A stretch of DNA of 38,346 bases from assembly GCA_001798165.1 (NCBI GenBank), contig MGRL01000081.1, forward strand, positions 1-38,346, given 5' to 3'. Source of the DNA: Deltaproteobacteria bacterium RIFCSPHIGHO2_02_FULL_43_33. GTDB lineage: Bacteria; Desulfobacterota; GWC2-55-46; UBA9637. A program made the translations under genes and the position numbers. Under the pieces are notes generated by a model. That model made no database searches, had not been told where the DNA came from, and saw nothing but the letters and a program-made list of their open reading frames with translations. Of the stretch, positions 18,145-28,036 are shown in pieces (the stretch's first letter is position 1; each line of letters starts with the position of its first letter).

Positions 18145-20139
18145 TTATCCAATTCTAACCTCCATCTCTTCCAACTCCTTTATCCTGTCCCTTAATTCCG
18201 CCGCCTTTTCAAAATTTTGCTTTTTTGCAGCCTCCTGCATCTCCTTGCGCAAAGCCTTTATGATAGCAGGCAGTTCATGCGGCGGTATATATTCTTCTTT
18301 TTTCTCTGCAACAACAGGCACGGTATAATAGTCCGCCTCGTAGATAGAACTCAATACATCCTTGATTGAACTCTTTATGGTTTCTGGCGTAATGCCATTC
18401 TTTTTATTGTATTCAGCCTGAAGTTTTCTCCTGCGGTTTGTTTCATCAATGGCTTTTTGCATGGAGCCGGTCACTGTATCTGCATACATAATGACATTGC
18501 CGTTTACATTCCTCGCAGCCCTGCCGCATGTTTGGATAAGCGACCTCTCAGAGCGCAAAAAACCCTCTTTGTCTGCATCTAAAATAGCCACCAGCGATAC
18601 CTCCGGCAGATCAAGCCCTTCTCTCAAAAGATTTATGCCAATCAATACATCAAACTCGCCGAGTCTTAATGCCCGCAATATCTCAACCCGCTCAAGGGTC
18701 TCAATATCCGAGTGCAGGTATTTTACCTGCAATCCCAAATCAGCGTAATAGCGCGTCAAATCCTCTGACATTCTTTTTGTAAGTGTTGTTACAAGCACTC
18801 TTTCCTTTTTATCAACCCTCTTTCTTATCTCGCCGAGCAGATCGTCAACCTGTGTTTTCGCAGGCCTTACCTCTATCGCAGGGTCCATAAGGCCGGTAGG
18901 CCGTATAATCTGCTCCACAATATGACCTTTTGACTTTTCCATTTCATAATTCGCAGGCGTTGCAGAAACATAAATTGCCTGTTTTACCCTCTTTTCAAAT
19001 TCTTCAAACTTCAATGGCCTGTTGTCAAGCGCAGACGGCAATCTAAATCCATATCCCACCAGCGTCTCTTTGCGCGACCTGTCTCCAAAATACATGCCTC
19101 CAATCTGCGGGATAGATATATGGCTTTCATCAATCACAAGGATAAAGTCCTCGGGAAAATAATCAATCAAAGTATAAGGCGGCTCGCCTGGCAGCCTGCC
19201 GGAGAGATGCCTTGAATAATTCTCTATGCCGGAGCAGTATCCCATCTCTTCTATCATCTCCAAGTCAAACATCGTCCTCTGCTCAAGCCTCTGCGCCTCA
19301 AGCAGTTTGTTTTCAGCCTTTAATAGATTGAGCCTTCCCCGTAATTCTTCCCGTATGCTGCCCATCGCCCTTTTTAGATTATCTCTTGTTGTTACATAGT
19401 GGCTTGCAGGGTGAATCAGCGCCTTATTCATCTTCTGAATAATCTTGCCTCTGAGCGGGTCTATCTCTGATATGGCCTCTATCGTATCGCCAAAAAATTC
19501 AAGCCTAATTGCCCGCTCTGCCTCATACGCAGGGAATATTTCAACCACATCTCCCCGGACCCTGAATGTGCCCCGGTAAAAATCATAATCGTTTCTCTTA
19601 TACTGAATCTCCACAAGCCTTTTCAAAACTTCATCACGTTGGGTCTCCATCCCTTTTTCTGCATACACATGCATGCTTCCATAATCCTCTGGCGAGCCTA
19701 TGCCGTAGATGCACGATACAGATGCGACAATAATCACGTCACTTCGCGTAAGCAGCGCATGGGTTGCAGAATGGCGGAGCTTGTCTATCTCATCATTGAT
19801 TGACGCATCCTTCTCTATATAAGTATCGGTTGTGGGCACATACGCCTCTGGCTGATAATAGTCATAGTAAGACACAAAATATTCAACCGCATTCTCTGGA
19901 AATAATTCTCTGAACTCTGAAAAAAGCTGCGCCGCAAGCGTCTTGTTCGGGGCCAATACAAGGATTGGCTTATTCACATTTGCGACAACATTGGCGATGG
20001 TGAATGTCTTGCCTGAGCCGGTAACCCCAAGAAGCGCCTGATGCTTAAGCCCCTTGTTTATTCCGTTTGTAAGTTCCTCAATAGCCTTTGGCTGGTCGCC
20101 TTTTGGAGTGAATTGGGTTGTGAGTTTGAATTTATCCAT
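18145..20139 (-). CDS. uvrB: Excinuclease ABC subunit B
   Basis: DNA-damage verification helicase of nucleotide excision repair, which acts after UvrA and recruits UvrC. From [10 protein letters not shown] the protein has Walker A GVTGSGKT (38-45), the beta-hairpin region [25 protein letters not shown], helicase motifs including [62 protein letters not shown], and a C-terminal UVR coiled coil ([25 protein letters not shown]). The track begins 13 codons upstream at 20178, but ATG 20139 matches the family N terminus and follows GGTG. It converges with paralogue 2 with almost no gap. Confidence 0.97.
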   Translation of the reverse strand: MDKFKLTTQFTPKGDQPKAIEELTNGINKGLKHQALLGVTGSGKTFTIANVVANVNKPILVLAPNKTLAAQLFSEFRELFPENAVEYFVSYYDYYQPEAYVPTTDTYIEKDASINDEIDKLRHSATHALLTRSDVIIVASVSCIYGIGSPEDYGSMHVYAEKGMETQRDEVLKRLVEIQYKRNDYDFYRGTFRVRGDVVEIFPAYEAERAIRLEFFGDTIEAISEIDPLRGKIIQKMNKALIHPASHYVTTRDNLKRAMGSIREELRGRLNLLKAENKLLEAQRLEQRTMFDLEMIEEMGYCSGIENYSRHLSGRLPGEPPYTLIDYFPEDFILVIDESHISIPQIGGMYFGDRSRKETLVGYGFRLPSALDNRPLKFEEFEKRVKQAIYVSATPANYEMEKSKGHIVEQIIRPTGLMDPAIEVRPAKTQVDDLLGEIRKRVDKKERVLVTTLTKRMSEDLTRYYADLGLQVKYLHSDIETLERVEILRALRLGEFDVLIGINLLREGLDLPEVSLVAILDADKEGFLRSERSLIQTCGRAARNVNGNVIMYADTVTGSMQKAIDETNRRRKLQAEYNKKNGITPETIKSSIKDVLSSIYEADYYTVPVVAEKKEEYIPPHELPAIIKALRKEMQEAAKKQNFEKAAELRDRIKELEEMEVRIG

Positions 20140-20405
20140 AATACACCAAACGCAATCTTTGGCCAAATACTGTGTCAAATCTGTCTGTCCAAATACTCAC
20201 ATACATAAAAGAGTATGCTCCGTCTTGTCCAGCCAGCTTTTCCTTGTCTTTGGCTCAAATCTTGCGTTTGCACCTGAAAAATTATGCTAAAGGTATAAAT
20301 CTGCGTGGAAAGCAATTCTTTTCTTCAGCCTCCGCCTTAGACGGAAACCTTAAGCCTTCAATAATAATAGCATACACAGCATATTTCTCAAATACAACTT
20401 CTCTG

Positions 20406-20434
20406 TTGACCTCATGCTTCAATATAGGTATAAG
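20406..20434 (+). promoter_or_regulatory. Predicted promoter of the restriction-modification gene
   Basis: TTGACC at 20406-20411, a 17-base spacer and TATAAG at 20429-20434. Transcription would start near 20441, only about ten bases before ATG 20451, and no Shine-Dalgarno is visible, so leaderless or weakly initiated translation is possible. The rest of the 20179-20450 gap holds a CCGCCTTAGACGG-type palindrome (about 20331-20343) and nothing else I recognise. Confidence 0.5.
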
Positions 20435-20450
20435 ATTATTCATACTAACC

Positions 20451-23400
20451 ATGTTGAAATCATATCTCAAAAGGATATTTGAGATTTCAAAGCGGGGGGA
20501 CGCAAGAGAAGAAAGCTATTATTCCTGCCTTGAAGAACTCTTAAAAAGCTACGCTGATTCCATCAATAAGAAGCAGATTCAGATTACAACCCTTCCTAAA
20601 AAGACTGACGCAGGCAACCCTGATTTTAGAATATGGGACGGAAAACAGAGTATCGTTGGTTATATTGAAGCCAAGCAGCCCCTTGAGGAAAACCTAAATC
20701 AGATTGAAGATACAGACCAGCTTAAAAGATACCTAAAAACTTTCCCAAACCTCATCCTCACAAATTTCTTTGAATTCCGTCTCTATCGTGAAGGGCATTT
20801 AATGGATAAAGCTCAGATTGCGCGGCCGTATGTCATACATAAGCTCAGCACAGTCCCGCCTGTTGAAAAAGAAAAGGAGTTTTTAAGTCTTCTTGAGAAA
20901 TTTTTCTCATTCTCTTTGCCAAAAACATATACTGCAAAGACCCTTGCAGTAGAGCTTGCAAAAAGGACAAGGTTTTTAAAAGAGGAGGTTATACTTCAAG
21001 AACTCAGAGAAGAGGAGAAAGAGGGGAAAGGAAATATCTTCGGGTTTTATAATGCATTTCAGAAATTTCTCATCCACGGGCTGGCAAAAGAGGATTTTGC
21101 AGATCTCTACAGCCAGACAATAACCTACGGCCTTTTTGCCGCAAGAACCCGTTTTAATCCCCCCATCCCCCATTTTAAAAAGGGGGGTGAGGGGGGATTT
21201 GACGGCTTTAACAGAAAACTCGCTTATGACAGGATTCCCAGGACAATTGGAATCTTAAGAGATGTCTTCAAATTTATCTCGCTCGGCGACCTGCCCCGGC
21301 AGATGGAGTGGATTATTGACGATATTGCAGAAGTCCTTGCTGTTACTGATGTCTATAAGCTCCTTGATGAGTATTTTCACAAACACAAGGGCAAAGACCC
21401 GGTTGTCCATTTCTATGAAACATTTCTTTCTGAATACGACCCGAAGACGAGGGAGAAAAGAGGGGTATATTACACGCCTGAGCCTGTAGTCTCTTACATT
21501 GTCCGTTCTCTTCATCATATCCTCAAGGAGCGTTTCGATAAAAAGGACGGCCTTGCAAACGATGGGGTAACAGTCTTAGACCCTGCAGCAGGAACGCTTA
21601 CCTTTCTATCAGAGGCTGCAAAATTAGCAGTAGAGGAATTCATTTCAAAATACGGCGAAGGCGCAAAGGAAAAATTCATCAAGGAGCATATTTTAAATAA
21701 CTTCTATGCCTTTGAACTTATGATGGCTCCTTATGCAGTAGGGCATTTAAAGATGAGTTTTCTCTTGGAAGAACTTGGTTATAAACTCCATGAGGACGAC
21801 AGATTTAAACTCTATCTTACCAATACTCTTGAGATGGAAGAACTTGAGCAGACCGAACTTCCTGGCATGGTATCACTGTCAGAAGAATCACATCTGGCAG
21901 GAAAAGTCAAAAAGGAAAAACCAATTCTTGCGATACTTGGCAATCCACCGTATTCAGGCCATTCAACAAATATAGGAGATTGGATAACAAAAGAGATTAA
22001 GGCTTACTATCAGGTTGACGGAAAACCTCTTGGCGAGAAAAATCCCAATGGCTTCAGGACGATTATGTGAAGTTTATCCGTTTCGCACAGTGGAAGATTG
22101 ACACAGCAGGCGAAGGGGTTTTAGGCTTTATCACTAACCACAGCTATCTTGATAACCCCACATTCAGGGGGATGCGCCAATCTCTTATGCAAAGCTTTGA
22201 TGAGATTTATCTCCTTGACCTGCATGGCAATAGTCTTAAAAAAGAAAAATGTCCTGATGGCTCAAAAGATGAAAATGTCTTTGATATTCAGCAGGGTGTT
22301 GCAATTGTCCTGTTCATCAAGAAAAAAGACTTAAAGAAAAAGATTTCTCACGCTGACCTCTGGGGTTTAAGAGAAGATAAATACAACTGGCTCAACAAGC
22401 ATGACATAAAGACAACAAAATGGAAGAAAATAACCCCCAAATCAGAATTTTACCTATTTATTCCAAGAGACGAAGGGCTTTTAAAACAATATGAGAGCTA
22501 TCCTAAAATCACGGATATTTTTCCGACAAACAGCGTGGGGATTGTCACAGCAAGAGACAATTTCGTAATAGATTTTGACAGGAATGCCTTGAAAAGAAGG
22601 ATTGCGCAATTCAGGGATAAAAAAATGCCTGATGAGATTATTCAGCAGACTTATGGTCTTAAGGATAAGGCAAACTGGAAACTCAAGGATGCAAGAGAAG
22701 CTGTAATGAAAGATGATAATTGGGAGCAGGCAATTACGAAAATTTTTTATCGACCTTTTGGTGAACAATGGATTTTTTATCATGATGCTGTTATCGAACG
22801 CTCCAGAAAAGAGGTCATGCAGCATATGTTGCATGAAAATTTAGGATTAATTACTAACAGACAAGTGAATAGTGAATTTAGGCACGTACTTTGTTCAAGT
22901 ATGATTATAAATGATTGTACTGTTTCATTAGAAACAAGGGAACGTTCCTACCTTTTCCCTCTTTACCTCTATCAAGAAAAAGAGAAACCTAAAAAGCGGT
23001 CTTTAGGCAGTACCATGATGCTCTTTGAACCAAAGGAAGAATACGGAGTAAAAAAGCCAAACATATCTCAAGCATTAGTTGAACAATTGGCAAAAGAGTT
23101 CAAGAAACAACCAACTCCCGAACAAATCTTCCATTACATCTATGCCGTCCTTTATTCAAACACCTATCGCACAAAATACGCTGAGTTTTTAAAAATAGAT
23201 TTTCCGAGAGTCCCTTTTACCAGTGATTACAAGCTATTTGTTAAGATGGGTCAATATGGGGAAAGGCTTATAGAGCTTCACCTTCTTAAATCGTCAGAAC
23301 TTGATAAGCCTATTGCAAGATTTCAAGGCAAGGGAAACAACAAAGTTGAAAAGCTGAGATATGAAAAAGAAAAACTCTACATCAACAGCGACCAGTATTT

Positions 23401-23623
23401 TGAAGGCATAGCGCCAGAGCTTTGGGAATACCAGATAGGTGGTTATCAGGTTTTGGAAAAATGGCTCAAAGATAGAAAAGACCGTACATTATCTCTGGAG
23501 GAAACTAAACATTACTGCCAAATTGTAACCGTCTTAAAGAAAACGATAGAGCTACAAGAGGATGTAGATGATATATATCCAGAGGTTGAAAAAGAGATAA
23601 TAGAGTTTTCTTCCGCATCCTGA
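20451..23623 (+). pseudogene. Type IIG/ISP-like restriction-modification enzyme, frameshifted
   Basis: Single-chain restriction endonuclease and N6-adenine methyltransferase, without the helicase of Type ISP enzymes. An N-terminal PD-(D/E)xK nuclease is suggested by GNPDFRIWDG and YIEAKQP (D58, E73, K75). The methylase has motif I DPAAGTLTFL (D377) and motif IV NPPY (498-501). The target-recognition C-terminal part is in the second ORF (22067-23623). The frame breaks at CCCAATGG near 22047: one more A gives NPKWLQDDYVKFIRFAQWKI, the expected continuation. The track start at 20172 adds 93 unlikely residues; ATG 20451 fits the promoter and fold. It also carries an in-frame palindromic insertion (residues 236-250). 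No separate specificity or methylase gene is seen. Confidence 0.88.
21156..21200. repeat. Palindromic element inserted in frame in the restriction gene
   Basis: AATCCCCCCATCCCCCATTTT pairs imperfectly with AAAAAGGGGGGTGAGGGGGGATT around the centre. It is 45 bases long and encodes 15 residues, NPPIPHFKKGGEGGF, a low-complexity Pro/Lys/Gly peptide unlike the flanking helical sequence. Length divisible by three keeps the frame open. It belongs to the C-run/G-run palindrome type that is dispersed in many bacterial genomes, and resembles the outer arms of the nested palindrome in element copy 1. Confidence 0.75.
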
Positions 23624-23692
23624 CGCTTAAAAAAGCTAAAAAGTCGCCAAAGCATATCCTCTTGCCTCGCCATTCACACGCTTAGCGTGCCG

Positions 23693-23707
23693 TTGCCGGG
23701 TAAATGT
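23693..23707. other. Short hairpin downstream of the restriction gene
   Basis: CACGCTTAGCGTG around 23680-23693 can form a small stem, but no T-run follows. The 23624-23820 gap otherwise holds a possible -10 (TATACT near 23752) for the MntA-like gene. Confidence 0.25.
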
Positions 23708-23820
23708 TGTTACATACGCAGTAATCGCAGAAGATGTTCTGGTTTTGTAGTATACTCCCTCAGCCCTTGCTTTTCGTGGTAATGACATGTAAGATTTGAT
23801 ATACGAGCAGGAGGTAAAAA

Positions 23821-24105
23821 ATGAAGGTATTTGAGATGTTAAAAAAGCATGATAATGCCATTAAGCAGAAATATGGCGTCAAAAAAATAGGTGTCTTTGG
23901 TTCTTTTGCACGGGGCGAGGGAAGAAAAGACAGCGATATTGATGTGCTCGTCGAGTTTAAAGATGGCTTTGAGACTTTTGATAATTACATGGAACTTAAA
24001 TTTTTTCTTGAAGACCTGTTTGGCCGGAAAGTGGATTTGGTGACTATTGAAGCGCTCAGGCCGCAATTGAAAGAGGATATTTTAAAACAAGTTAGCTATG
24101 CGTAG
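23821..24105 (+). CDS. MntA-type minimal nucleotidyltransferase (antitoxin)
   Basis: A small nucleotidyltransferase-fold protein of 94 residues. It has the polymerase-beta signature GSFARGEGRKDSDIDVLVEF (G27-S28, D39, D41) and a third acidic residue in GRKVDLVTIEALRP. In HepT-MntA toxin-antitoxin pairs such proteins neutralise the HEPN RNase toxin by AMPylating its tyrosine. A strong Shine-Dalgarno (AGGAGG) lies seven bases before ATG. The stop overlaps the start of the broken hepT-like gene (ATG 24098), the usual coupled arrangement. All catalytic residues look intact, although its partner is damaged. Confidence 0.88.
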   Translation: MKVFEMLKKHDNAIKQKYGVKKIGVFGSFARGEGRKDSDIDVLVEFKDGFETFDNYMELKFFLEDLFGRKVDLVTIEALRPQLKEDILKQVSYA

Positions 24106-24404
24106 AAATTATATACTCTATCTTGAGGATATTCTGACATCTGCAAATAAAAGTTATTAAAGATGAATTAAAGATAGATGCTATTGTTAGAAACTTTGAG
24201 ATAATTGGAGAGGCTTCAAACAATGTCCCGCAGGAAATAAGCGCTAAATATCCCTTTGTTGAATGGAGAAAGATAGCTGATTTTAGAAATGTTCTCGCCC
24301 ACGAATACTTTGGAATAAATTATAAGATTATCTGGGATATTATCAAAAATAAACTTCCAGCCCTGCAAAAAGATATCCAGACTATACTCAAAAAGGAAAA
24401 ATGA
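24098..24404 (+). pseudogene. HepT-like HEPN RNase toxin (DUF86), internally deleted
   Basis: Begins MRRNYILYLEDILTSANKSY and stops at 24158-24160. A +1 frame continues from about 24153 as VIKDELKIDAIVRNFEIIGEASNNVPQEI to a stop at 24402-24404. The second part keeps the active site RNVLAHEYF, which matches RX4HXY including the tyrosine that MntA modifies. Compared with the family as I know it, a helix segment of roughly 10-20 residues between the two parts is missing, so this looks like a small deletion plus frameshift, not a one-base error. It overlaps the MntA-like stop. The toxin is presumably inactive. Confidence 0.8.
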
Positions 24405-24596
24405 GCAACTACTAATAGGGTTGGGTCTTGAATTATAAGACTATAATCTTGCAGAAAACTAAAGCCGCATCGCCTTTTTCTACCCCAATAAATATCAGTT
24501 AATAAAGCTCTATTCTGTAATGCAGTGCATTTTGGATTATTTTAAAAAGTGAGGACATGCCTCGTTCTGTAGCTATTTATCCAGAAGTAGGAAGCA

Positions 24597-24683
24597 ATGA
24601 AATATAAATTATTGGATTGTGTAGTTTTGACGCATTATAAATCCAAAAGACTTGCAGCTTTAGCTTTCAATAAAAAAGATTAG
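24597..24683 (+). pseudogene. Possible remnant of a DUF4926-like small protein
   Basis: A 28-codon ORF begins MKYKLLDCVVLTHYKSKRLA. The first 12 residues resemble the start of small DUF4926 proteins (KLLDVVVLT-type), which often lie in toxin-antitoxin-like pairs, but the rest does not fit and the frame closes early. The gap 24405-24744 otherwise holds nothing I can recognise. This is a memory-based family resemblance only. Confidence 0.25.
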
Positions 24684-24744
24684 GTCATTAGCCCACCAGC
24701 CATGCCAGCATTAAACAGCTTTTATATCCTCTATTTGCTTTGCG

Positions 24745-26553
24745 CTATTTTTCCTTCTTAGGCCTCTTGTTTGCCTCAAGGACCTTTTTGCGAATCCTGA
24801 TGTTTTTTGGCGTAACCTCAACAAACTCATCCTCATTTATCCACTCTATTGCCTGTTCAAGGCTCATTGCCCTTGGAGGGGCAAGACGGAGGGATTCATC
24901 AGAGCCAGACGCCCTCATGTTAGTCAATTTTTTTTCCTTTATTACATTTACATCAAGGTCATTCTCCCTTGAGTTTTCACCAATCACCATGCCTTCATAC
25001 ACCGGCGTGGTTTCGCTTATAAATAACTCCCCTCTCGGTTGGATATGAAACAAGGCATAAATGGTTGTAACTCCTGCCCTGTCTGAAACCAGCGCGCCTG
25101 TGGCGCGTTTTAAAATCATACCCTGCCACGGTTCATAGCCGTCAAAGATGTGGTTTAAGAGGCCGGTGCCTTTTGTGTCTGTAAGAAACTCTGTCCTGAA
25201 TCCTATAAGCCCTCTGGACGGCAGGCGAAATTCCATCCTTACCCTTCCGTGGCCGTTGTTCTGCATCTTCTGCATCTTGCCCCTTCTCATGCCAACCTTC
25301 TGCGTTACAACGCCGATAAATTCTTCCGGGCAGTCTATGATTAATTGTTCCATTGGCTCATGGATAACACCGTCAATCTTTTTTGTAATCGTTTCAGGCA
25401 TTCCGACGGTAAGTTCATAACCTTCACGCCTCATCATCTCTATGAGGATTGCCAGCTGAAGCTCGCCCCGCCCCATGATTTTAAATGAATCCTTTGAGTC
25501 CATCGGCTCCATGCGAATTGCCACATTATAAAGAAGCTCTTTTTCAAGCCGTTCTTTAAGATGCCTTGATGTTACAAACTTCCCTTCTTTTCCGGCCAAT
25601 GGCGATGAGTTGATAGAAAAAACCATTGAGATGGTCGGCTCGTCAACAATGATTCTCGGCAGAGGCTTTGGGTTTTCAGGGTCTGTAATTGTGTCGCCGA
25701 TACTTGCCCCTTCTATTCCTGCCATTGCAACGATATCGCCCATACGGGCATCTTGCAGATCAGCCCTTTTAAGGCCCTGAAAGCCGTAAAGCGCGGTAAT
25801 CTTCGCCTTTACTATTTCGCCTTTTTGATTTGCAACGCCAACCACCTGGCCTGCCTTGATAACGCCGTTAAATATGCGGCCTATGGCAAGCCTGCCCACA
25901 TAATCATTATAGTCTATGTTTGTCACAAGGATTTGGAGTTTCTCATTTTCATTGCCTTCCGGCGCAGGGATTGTTTTCAGTATCAACTCAAACAGATGGC
26001 GAAGGTCTTTGGTGTCTTCATCAGGGGTGAGCCTTGCAAGACCCTCTCTTGCAATGGTATAGACAACGGGGAAATCAATCTGCTCTTCAGTTGCATCCAA
26101 ATCTATGAACAGGTCATAAACCTCATTCAAGACCTCTTTTATCCTTGCATCAGGCCTGTCAATTTTATTTATTACGACAATTGGCGGAAGTTTTAGCTCA
26201 AGGGCCTTTTTCAGGACAAAACGTGTTTGAGGCAAGGGGCCTTCTGACGCATCCACAAGCAAAAGCACGCCGTCCACCATCTTTAAAGTTCTTTCCACCT
26301 CGCCGCCAAAGTCTGCATGGCCTGGCGTATCCACAATATTTATCTTTACGCCGTTATATAAAACAGCGGTATTCTTTGCCATGATGGTTATGCCGCGCTC
26401 ACGTTCCAAATCAATAGAGTCCATTACGCGCTCTTCAACCCGCTCATTTTGTCTGAATATGCCTGCCTGTTTAAGCATAAAGTCAACCAAGGTGGTCTTG
26501 CCATGGTCAACATGGGCAATGATTGCAATATTTCTTACCTGTTCGTTTTTCAT
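24745..26553 (-). CDS. typA: Ribosome-associated GTPase TypA/BipA
   Basis: Translational GTPase of the EF-G family that binds ribosomes and supports growth under stress and 50S assembly. The 602 residues start [27 protein letters not shown] (G1 at about 13-21), followed by [16 protein letters not shown] (G3) and NKIDRPDAR (G4). Domain II and the EF-G-like domains follow, then the TypA-specific C-terminal domain with [18 protein letters not shown] and [17 protein letters not shown]. It lies 27 bases downstream of mnmE on the same strand and is likely in its operon. Confidence 0.97.
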   Translation of the reverse strand: MKNEQVRNIAIIAHVDHGKTTLVDFMLKQAGIFRQNERVEERVMDSIDLERERGITIMAKNTAVLYNGVKINIVDTPGHADFGGEVERTLKMVDGVLLLVDASEGPLPQTRFVLKKALELKLPPIVVINKIDRPDARIKEVLNEVYDLFIDLDATEEQIDFPVVYTIAREGLARLTPDEDTKDLRHLFELILKTIPAPEGNENEKLQILVTNIDYNDYVGRLAIGRIFNGVIKAGQVVGVANQKGEIVKAKITALYGFQGLKRADLQDARMGDIVAMAGIEGASIGDTITDPENPKPLPRIIVDEPTISMVFSINSSPLAGKEGKFVTSRHLKERLEKELLYNVAIRMEPMDSKDSFKIMGRGELQLAILIEMMRREGYELTVGMPETITKKIDGVIHEPMEQLIIDCPEEFIGVVTQKVGMRRGKMQKMQNNGHGRVRMEFRLPSRGLIGFRTEFLTDTKGTGLLNHIFDGYEPWQGMILKRATGALVSDRAGVTTIYALFHIQPRGELFISETTPVYEGMVIGENSRENDLDVNVIKEKKLTNMRASGSDESLRLAPPRAMSLEQAIEWINEDEFVEVTPKNIRIRKKVLEANKRPKKEK

Positions 26554-26580
26554 CTTTCTCTCCGTGTGTAAATTTTGTAT

Positions 26581-27963
26581 TTATTTGCCAATGCAAAACT
26601 GGCTGAATATCCTGTCAAGGACATCCTCTGTTGTTATTGCCCCGGTTATCTCGCCGAGCCTTTCTATTGCCTCTTTAAGCTCCACTGCAATAAATTCTCC
26701 GGACAGCCTATCTTTTAAGGCCTCTTCTGCCTTTGCAACAGCTTTGTCTGCCTGCTCCAAAATATTTTTGTGGCGCACATTAGATATAATGATATCCGGC
26801 AGTTCATAGACTTTTTGCCCCATTGCCTCAGTGTATATGGTTTGTCTCAACTCCTCAGCGCCGCGGTCCAGCAGCGCAGAAATCTCTACTTTAGTCATTC
26901 TTTTAAATATCTTACGAAATGAGTCTTGGGCCTTCTTATCGGCAATATCAATTTTATTTCCAATAACAATTATTTTTTTATTAAATATCTTTTCTAAAAT
27001 TTTAATATCTTCTTCAAAATTATTGCTTGAGATATCTACTACAAAGAGAACCATCTGGCTTGCTTCAAGCCTCTTCATGGTAAACCGTATGCCTATGCTC
27101 TCAACCTCATCTTGTGTTTCTCTCAGGCCTGCGGTATCCATAAGCCTGAGCGGAATGCCTTTTATATTAACAATCTCTTCTATAATATCCCTCGTTGTTC
27201 CGGGGATTGGCGTAACAATGGCACGCTCTTCTTTTAAGAGCAGATTCAAAAGGCTTGATTTCCCTACATTAGGCCTTCCGAGAATAACACAGCTTATTCC
27301 TTCTTTTAAAATCCGCCCTTCTTCGTATGTAGAAAGGAGTTTTTGTGTTTCATTTTTTATTCCGTTTAAACGTTTCTCAATTTCTAAGTCTGAAATGCCT
27401 GTCACATCTTCTTCGTCTGAAAAATCCAGTTCTGCCTCTATATGTACAAGCAGGTCTACAATATCTTCTTTTATCAGATTTATCTTTTGAGAGAGCTGCC
27501 CCTCCATTTGTATACGGGCAGCCCTTAAACTTAAATCTGTCTTTGCCCTGATTAAATCAATTACCGACTCTGCCTGCGCCAAATCTATCTTGCTATTTAA
27601 GAACGCCCTTTTTGTAAATTCGCCTGGTTCTGCCAAGCGCGCCCCATGCCTTAAGATAAGTTCTATTACCCTTTGCAGGACAAGCTGTCCGCCATGACAC
27701 TGAAATTCCACAACATCTTCACCGGTGAATGATTTAGGCCTCTCCATTACTGCCATGAGAACATCATCCAGTGAGGTGTTATAAGCAGGGTTTAAAATTG
27801 TTCCATAGTAGAGGCGGCGGCTTTCAAATCTTTTGTATTGCCTTTTCGGCCTGAACACAGCGTAAGCAATCTTCTTCGCATCACTGCCGCTTATCCTTAT
27901 AATTCCAATCCCGCCTTCTCCAAAAGGGGTTGCTATGGCGCATATAGTATCTGAAAGAATCAT
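26581..27963 (-). CDS. mnmE: tRNA modification GTPase MnmE
   Basis: With MnmG it installs the (carboxymethyl)aminomethyl group on wobble uridine 34 of certain tRNAs. The folate-binding N-terminal domain starts MILSDTICAIATPFGEGGIGIIRISG. A helical domain and an inserted G domain follow (GRPNVGKSSLLN near residue 230, DTAGLRETQDEVE, NKID), and the protein ends with the catalytic FCIGK motif. The track starts seven codons earlier, within the heptad hairpin; ATG 27963 matches the family. It is downstream of yidC in the conserved rpmH-rnpA-yidD-yidC-mnmE order. Confidence 0.97.
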   Translation of the reverse strand: MILSDTICAIATPFGEGGIGIIRISGSDAKKIAYAVFRPKRQYKRFESRRLYYGTILNPAYNTSLDDVLMAVMERPKSFTGEDVVEFQCHGGQLVLQRVIELILRHGARLAEPGEFTKRAFLNSKIDLAQAESVIDLIRAKTDLSLRAARIQMEGQLSQKINLIKEDIVDLLVHIEAELDFSDEEDVTGISDLEIEKRLNGIKNETQKLLSTYEEGRILKEGISCVILGRPNVGKSSLLNLLLKEERAIVTPIPGTTRDIIEEIVNIKGIPLRLMDTAGLRETQDEVESIGIRFTMKRLEASQMVLFVVDISSNNFEEDIKILEKIFNKKIIVIGNKIDIADKKAQDSFRKIFKRMTKVEISALLDRGAEELRQTIYTEAMGQKVYELPDIIISNVRHKNILEQADKAVAKAEEALKDRLSGEFIAVELKEAIERLGEITGAITTEDVLDRIFSQFCIGK

Positions 27964-27970
27964 AAATAAA

Positions 27971-28034
27971 GTTGCAAGTTGCAAGATGCAAGTTTCAGGT
28001 TTTTTACTTGCAACAGGTAGCTTGCGTCTTGCAA
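27971..28034. repeat. Heptad-periodic hairpin repeat between yidC and mnmE
   Basis: Left units are CAAGTTG (27975-27981) and CAAGATG (27982-27988) and a degenerate third. Right units are the complements, such as acttgca, gcttgcg and tcttgca (28006-28033). TTGCAAG-type arms pair across a T-rich loop. Consensus unit is about CRRGWTG, the same as in the 28-bp blocks at 38021-38048 and 38239-38266. Confidence 0.8.
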
Positions 28035-28036
28035 TT

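Noticed and set aside
20172-20450. 93-residue N-terminal extension of the restriction enzyme in the track
   Set aside because: It lies upstream of the predicted promoter, overlaps the uvrB 5' region and is unlike the nuclease domain start.
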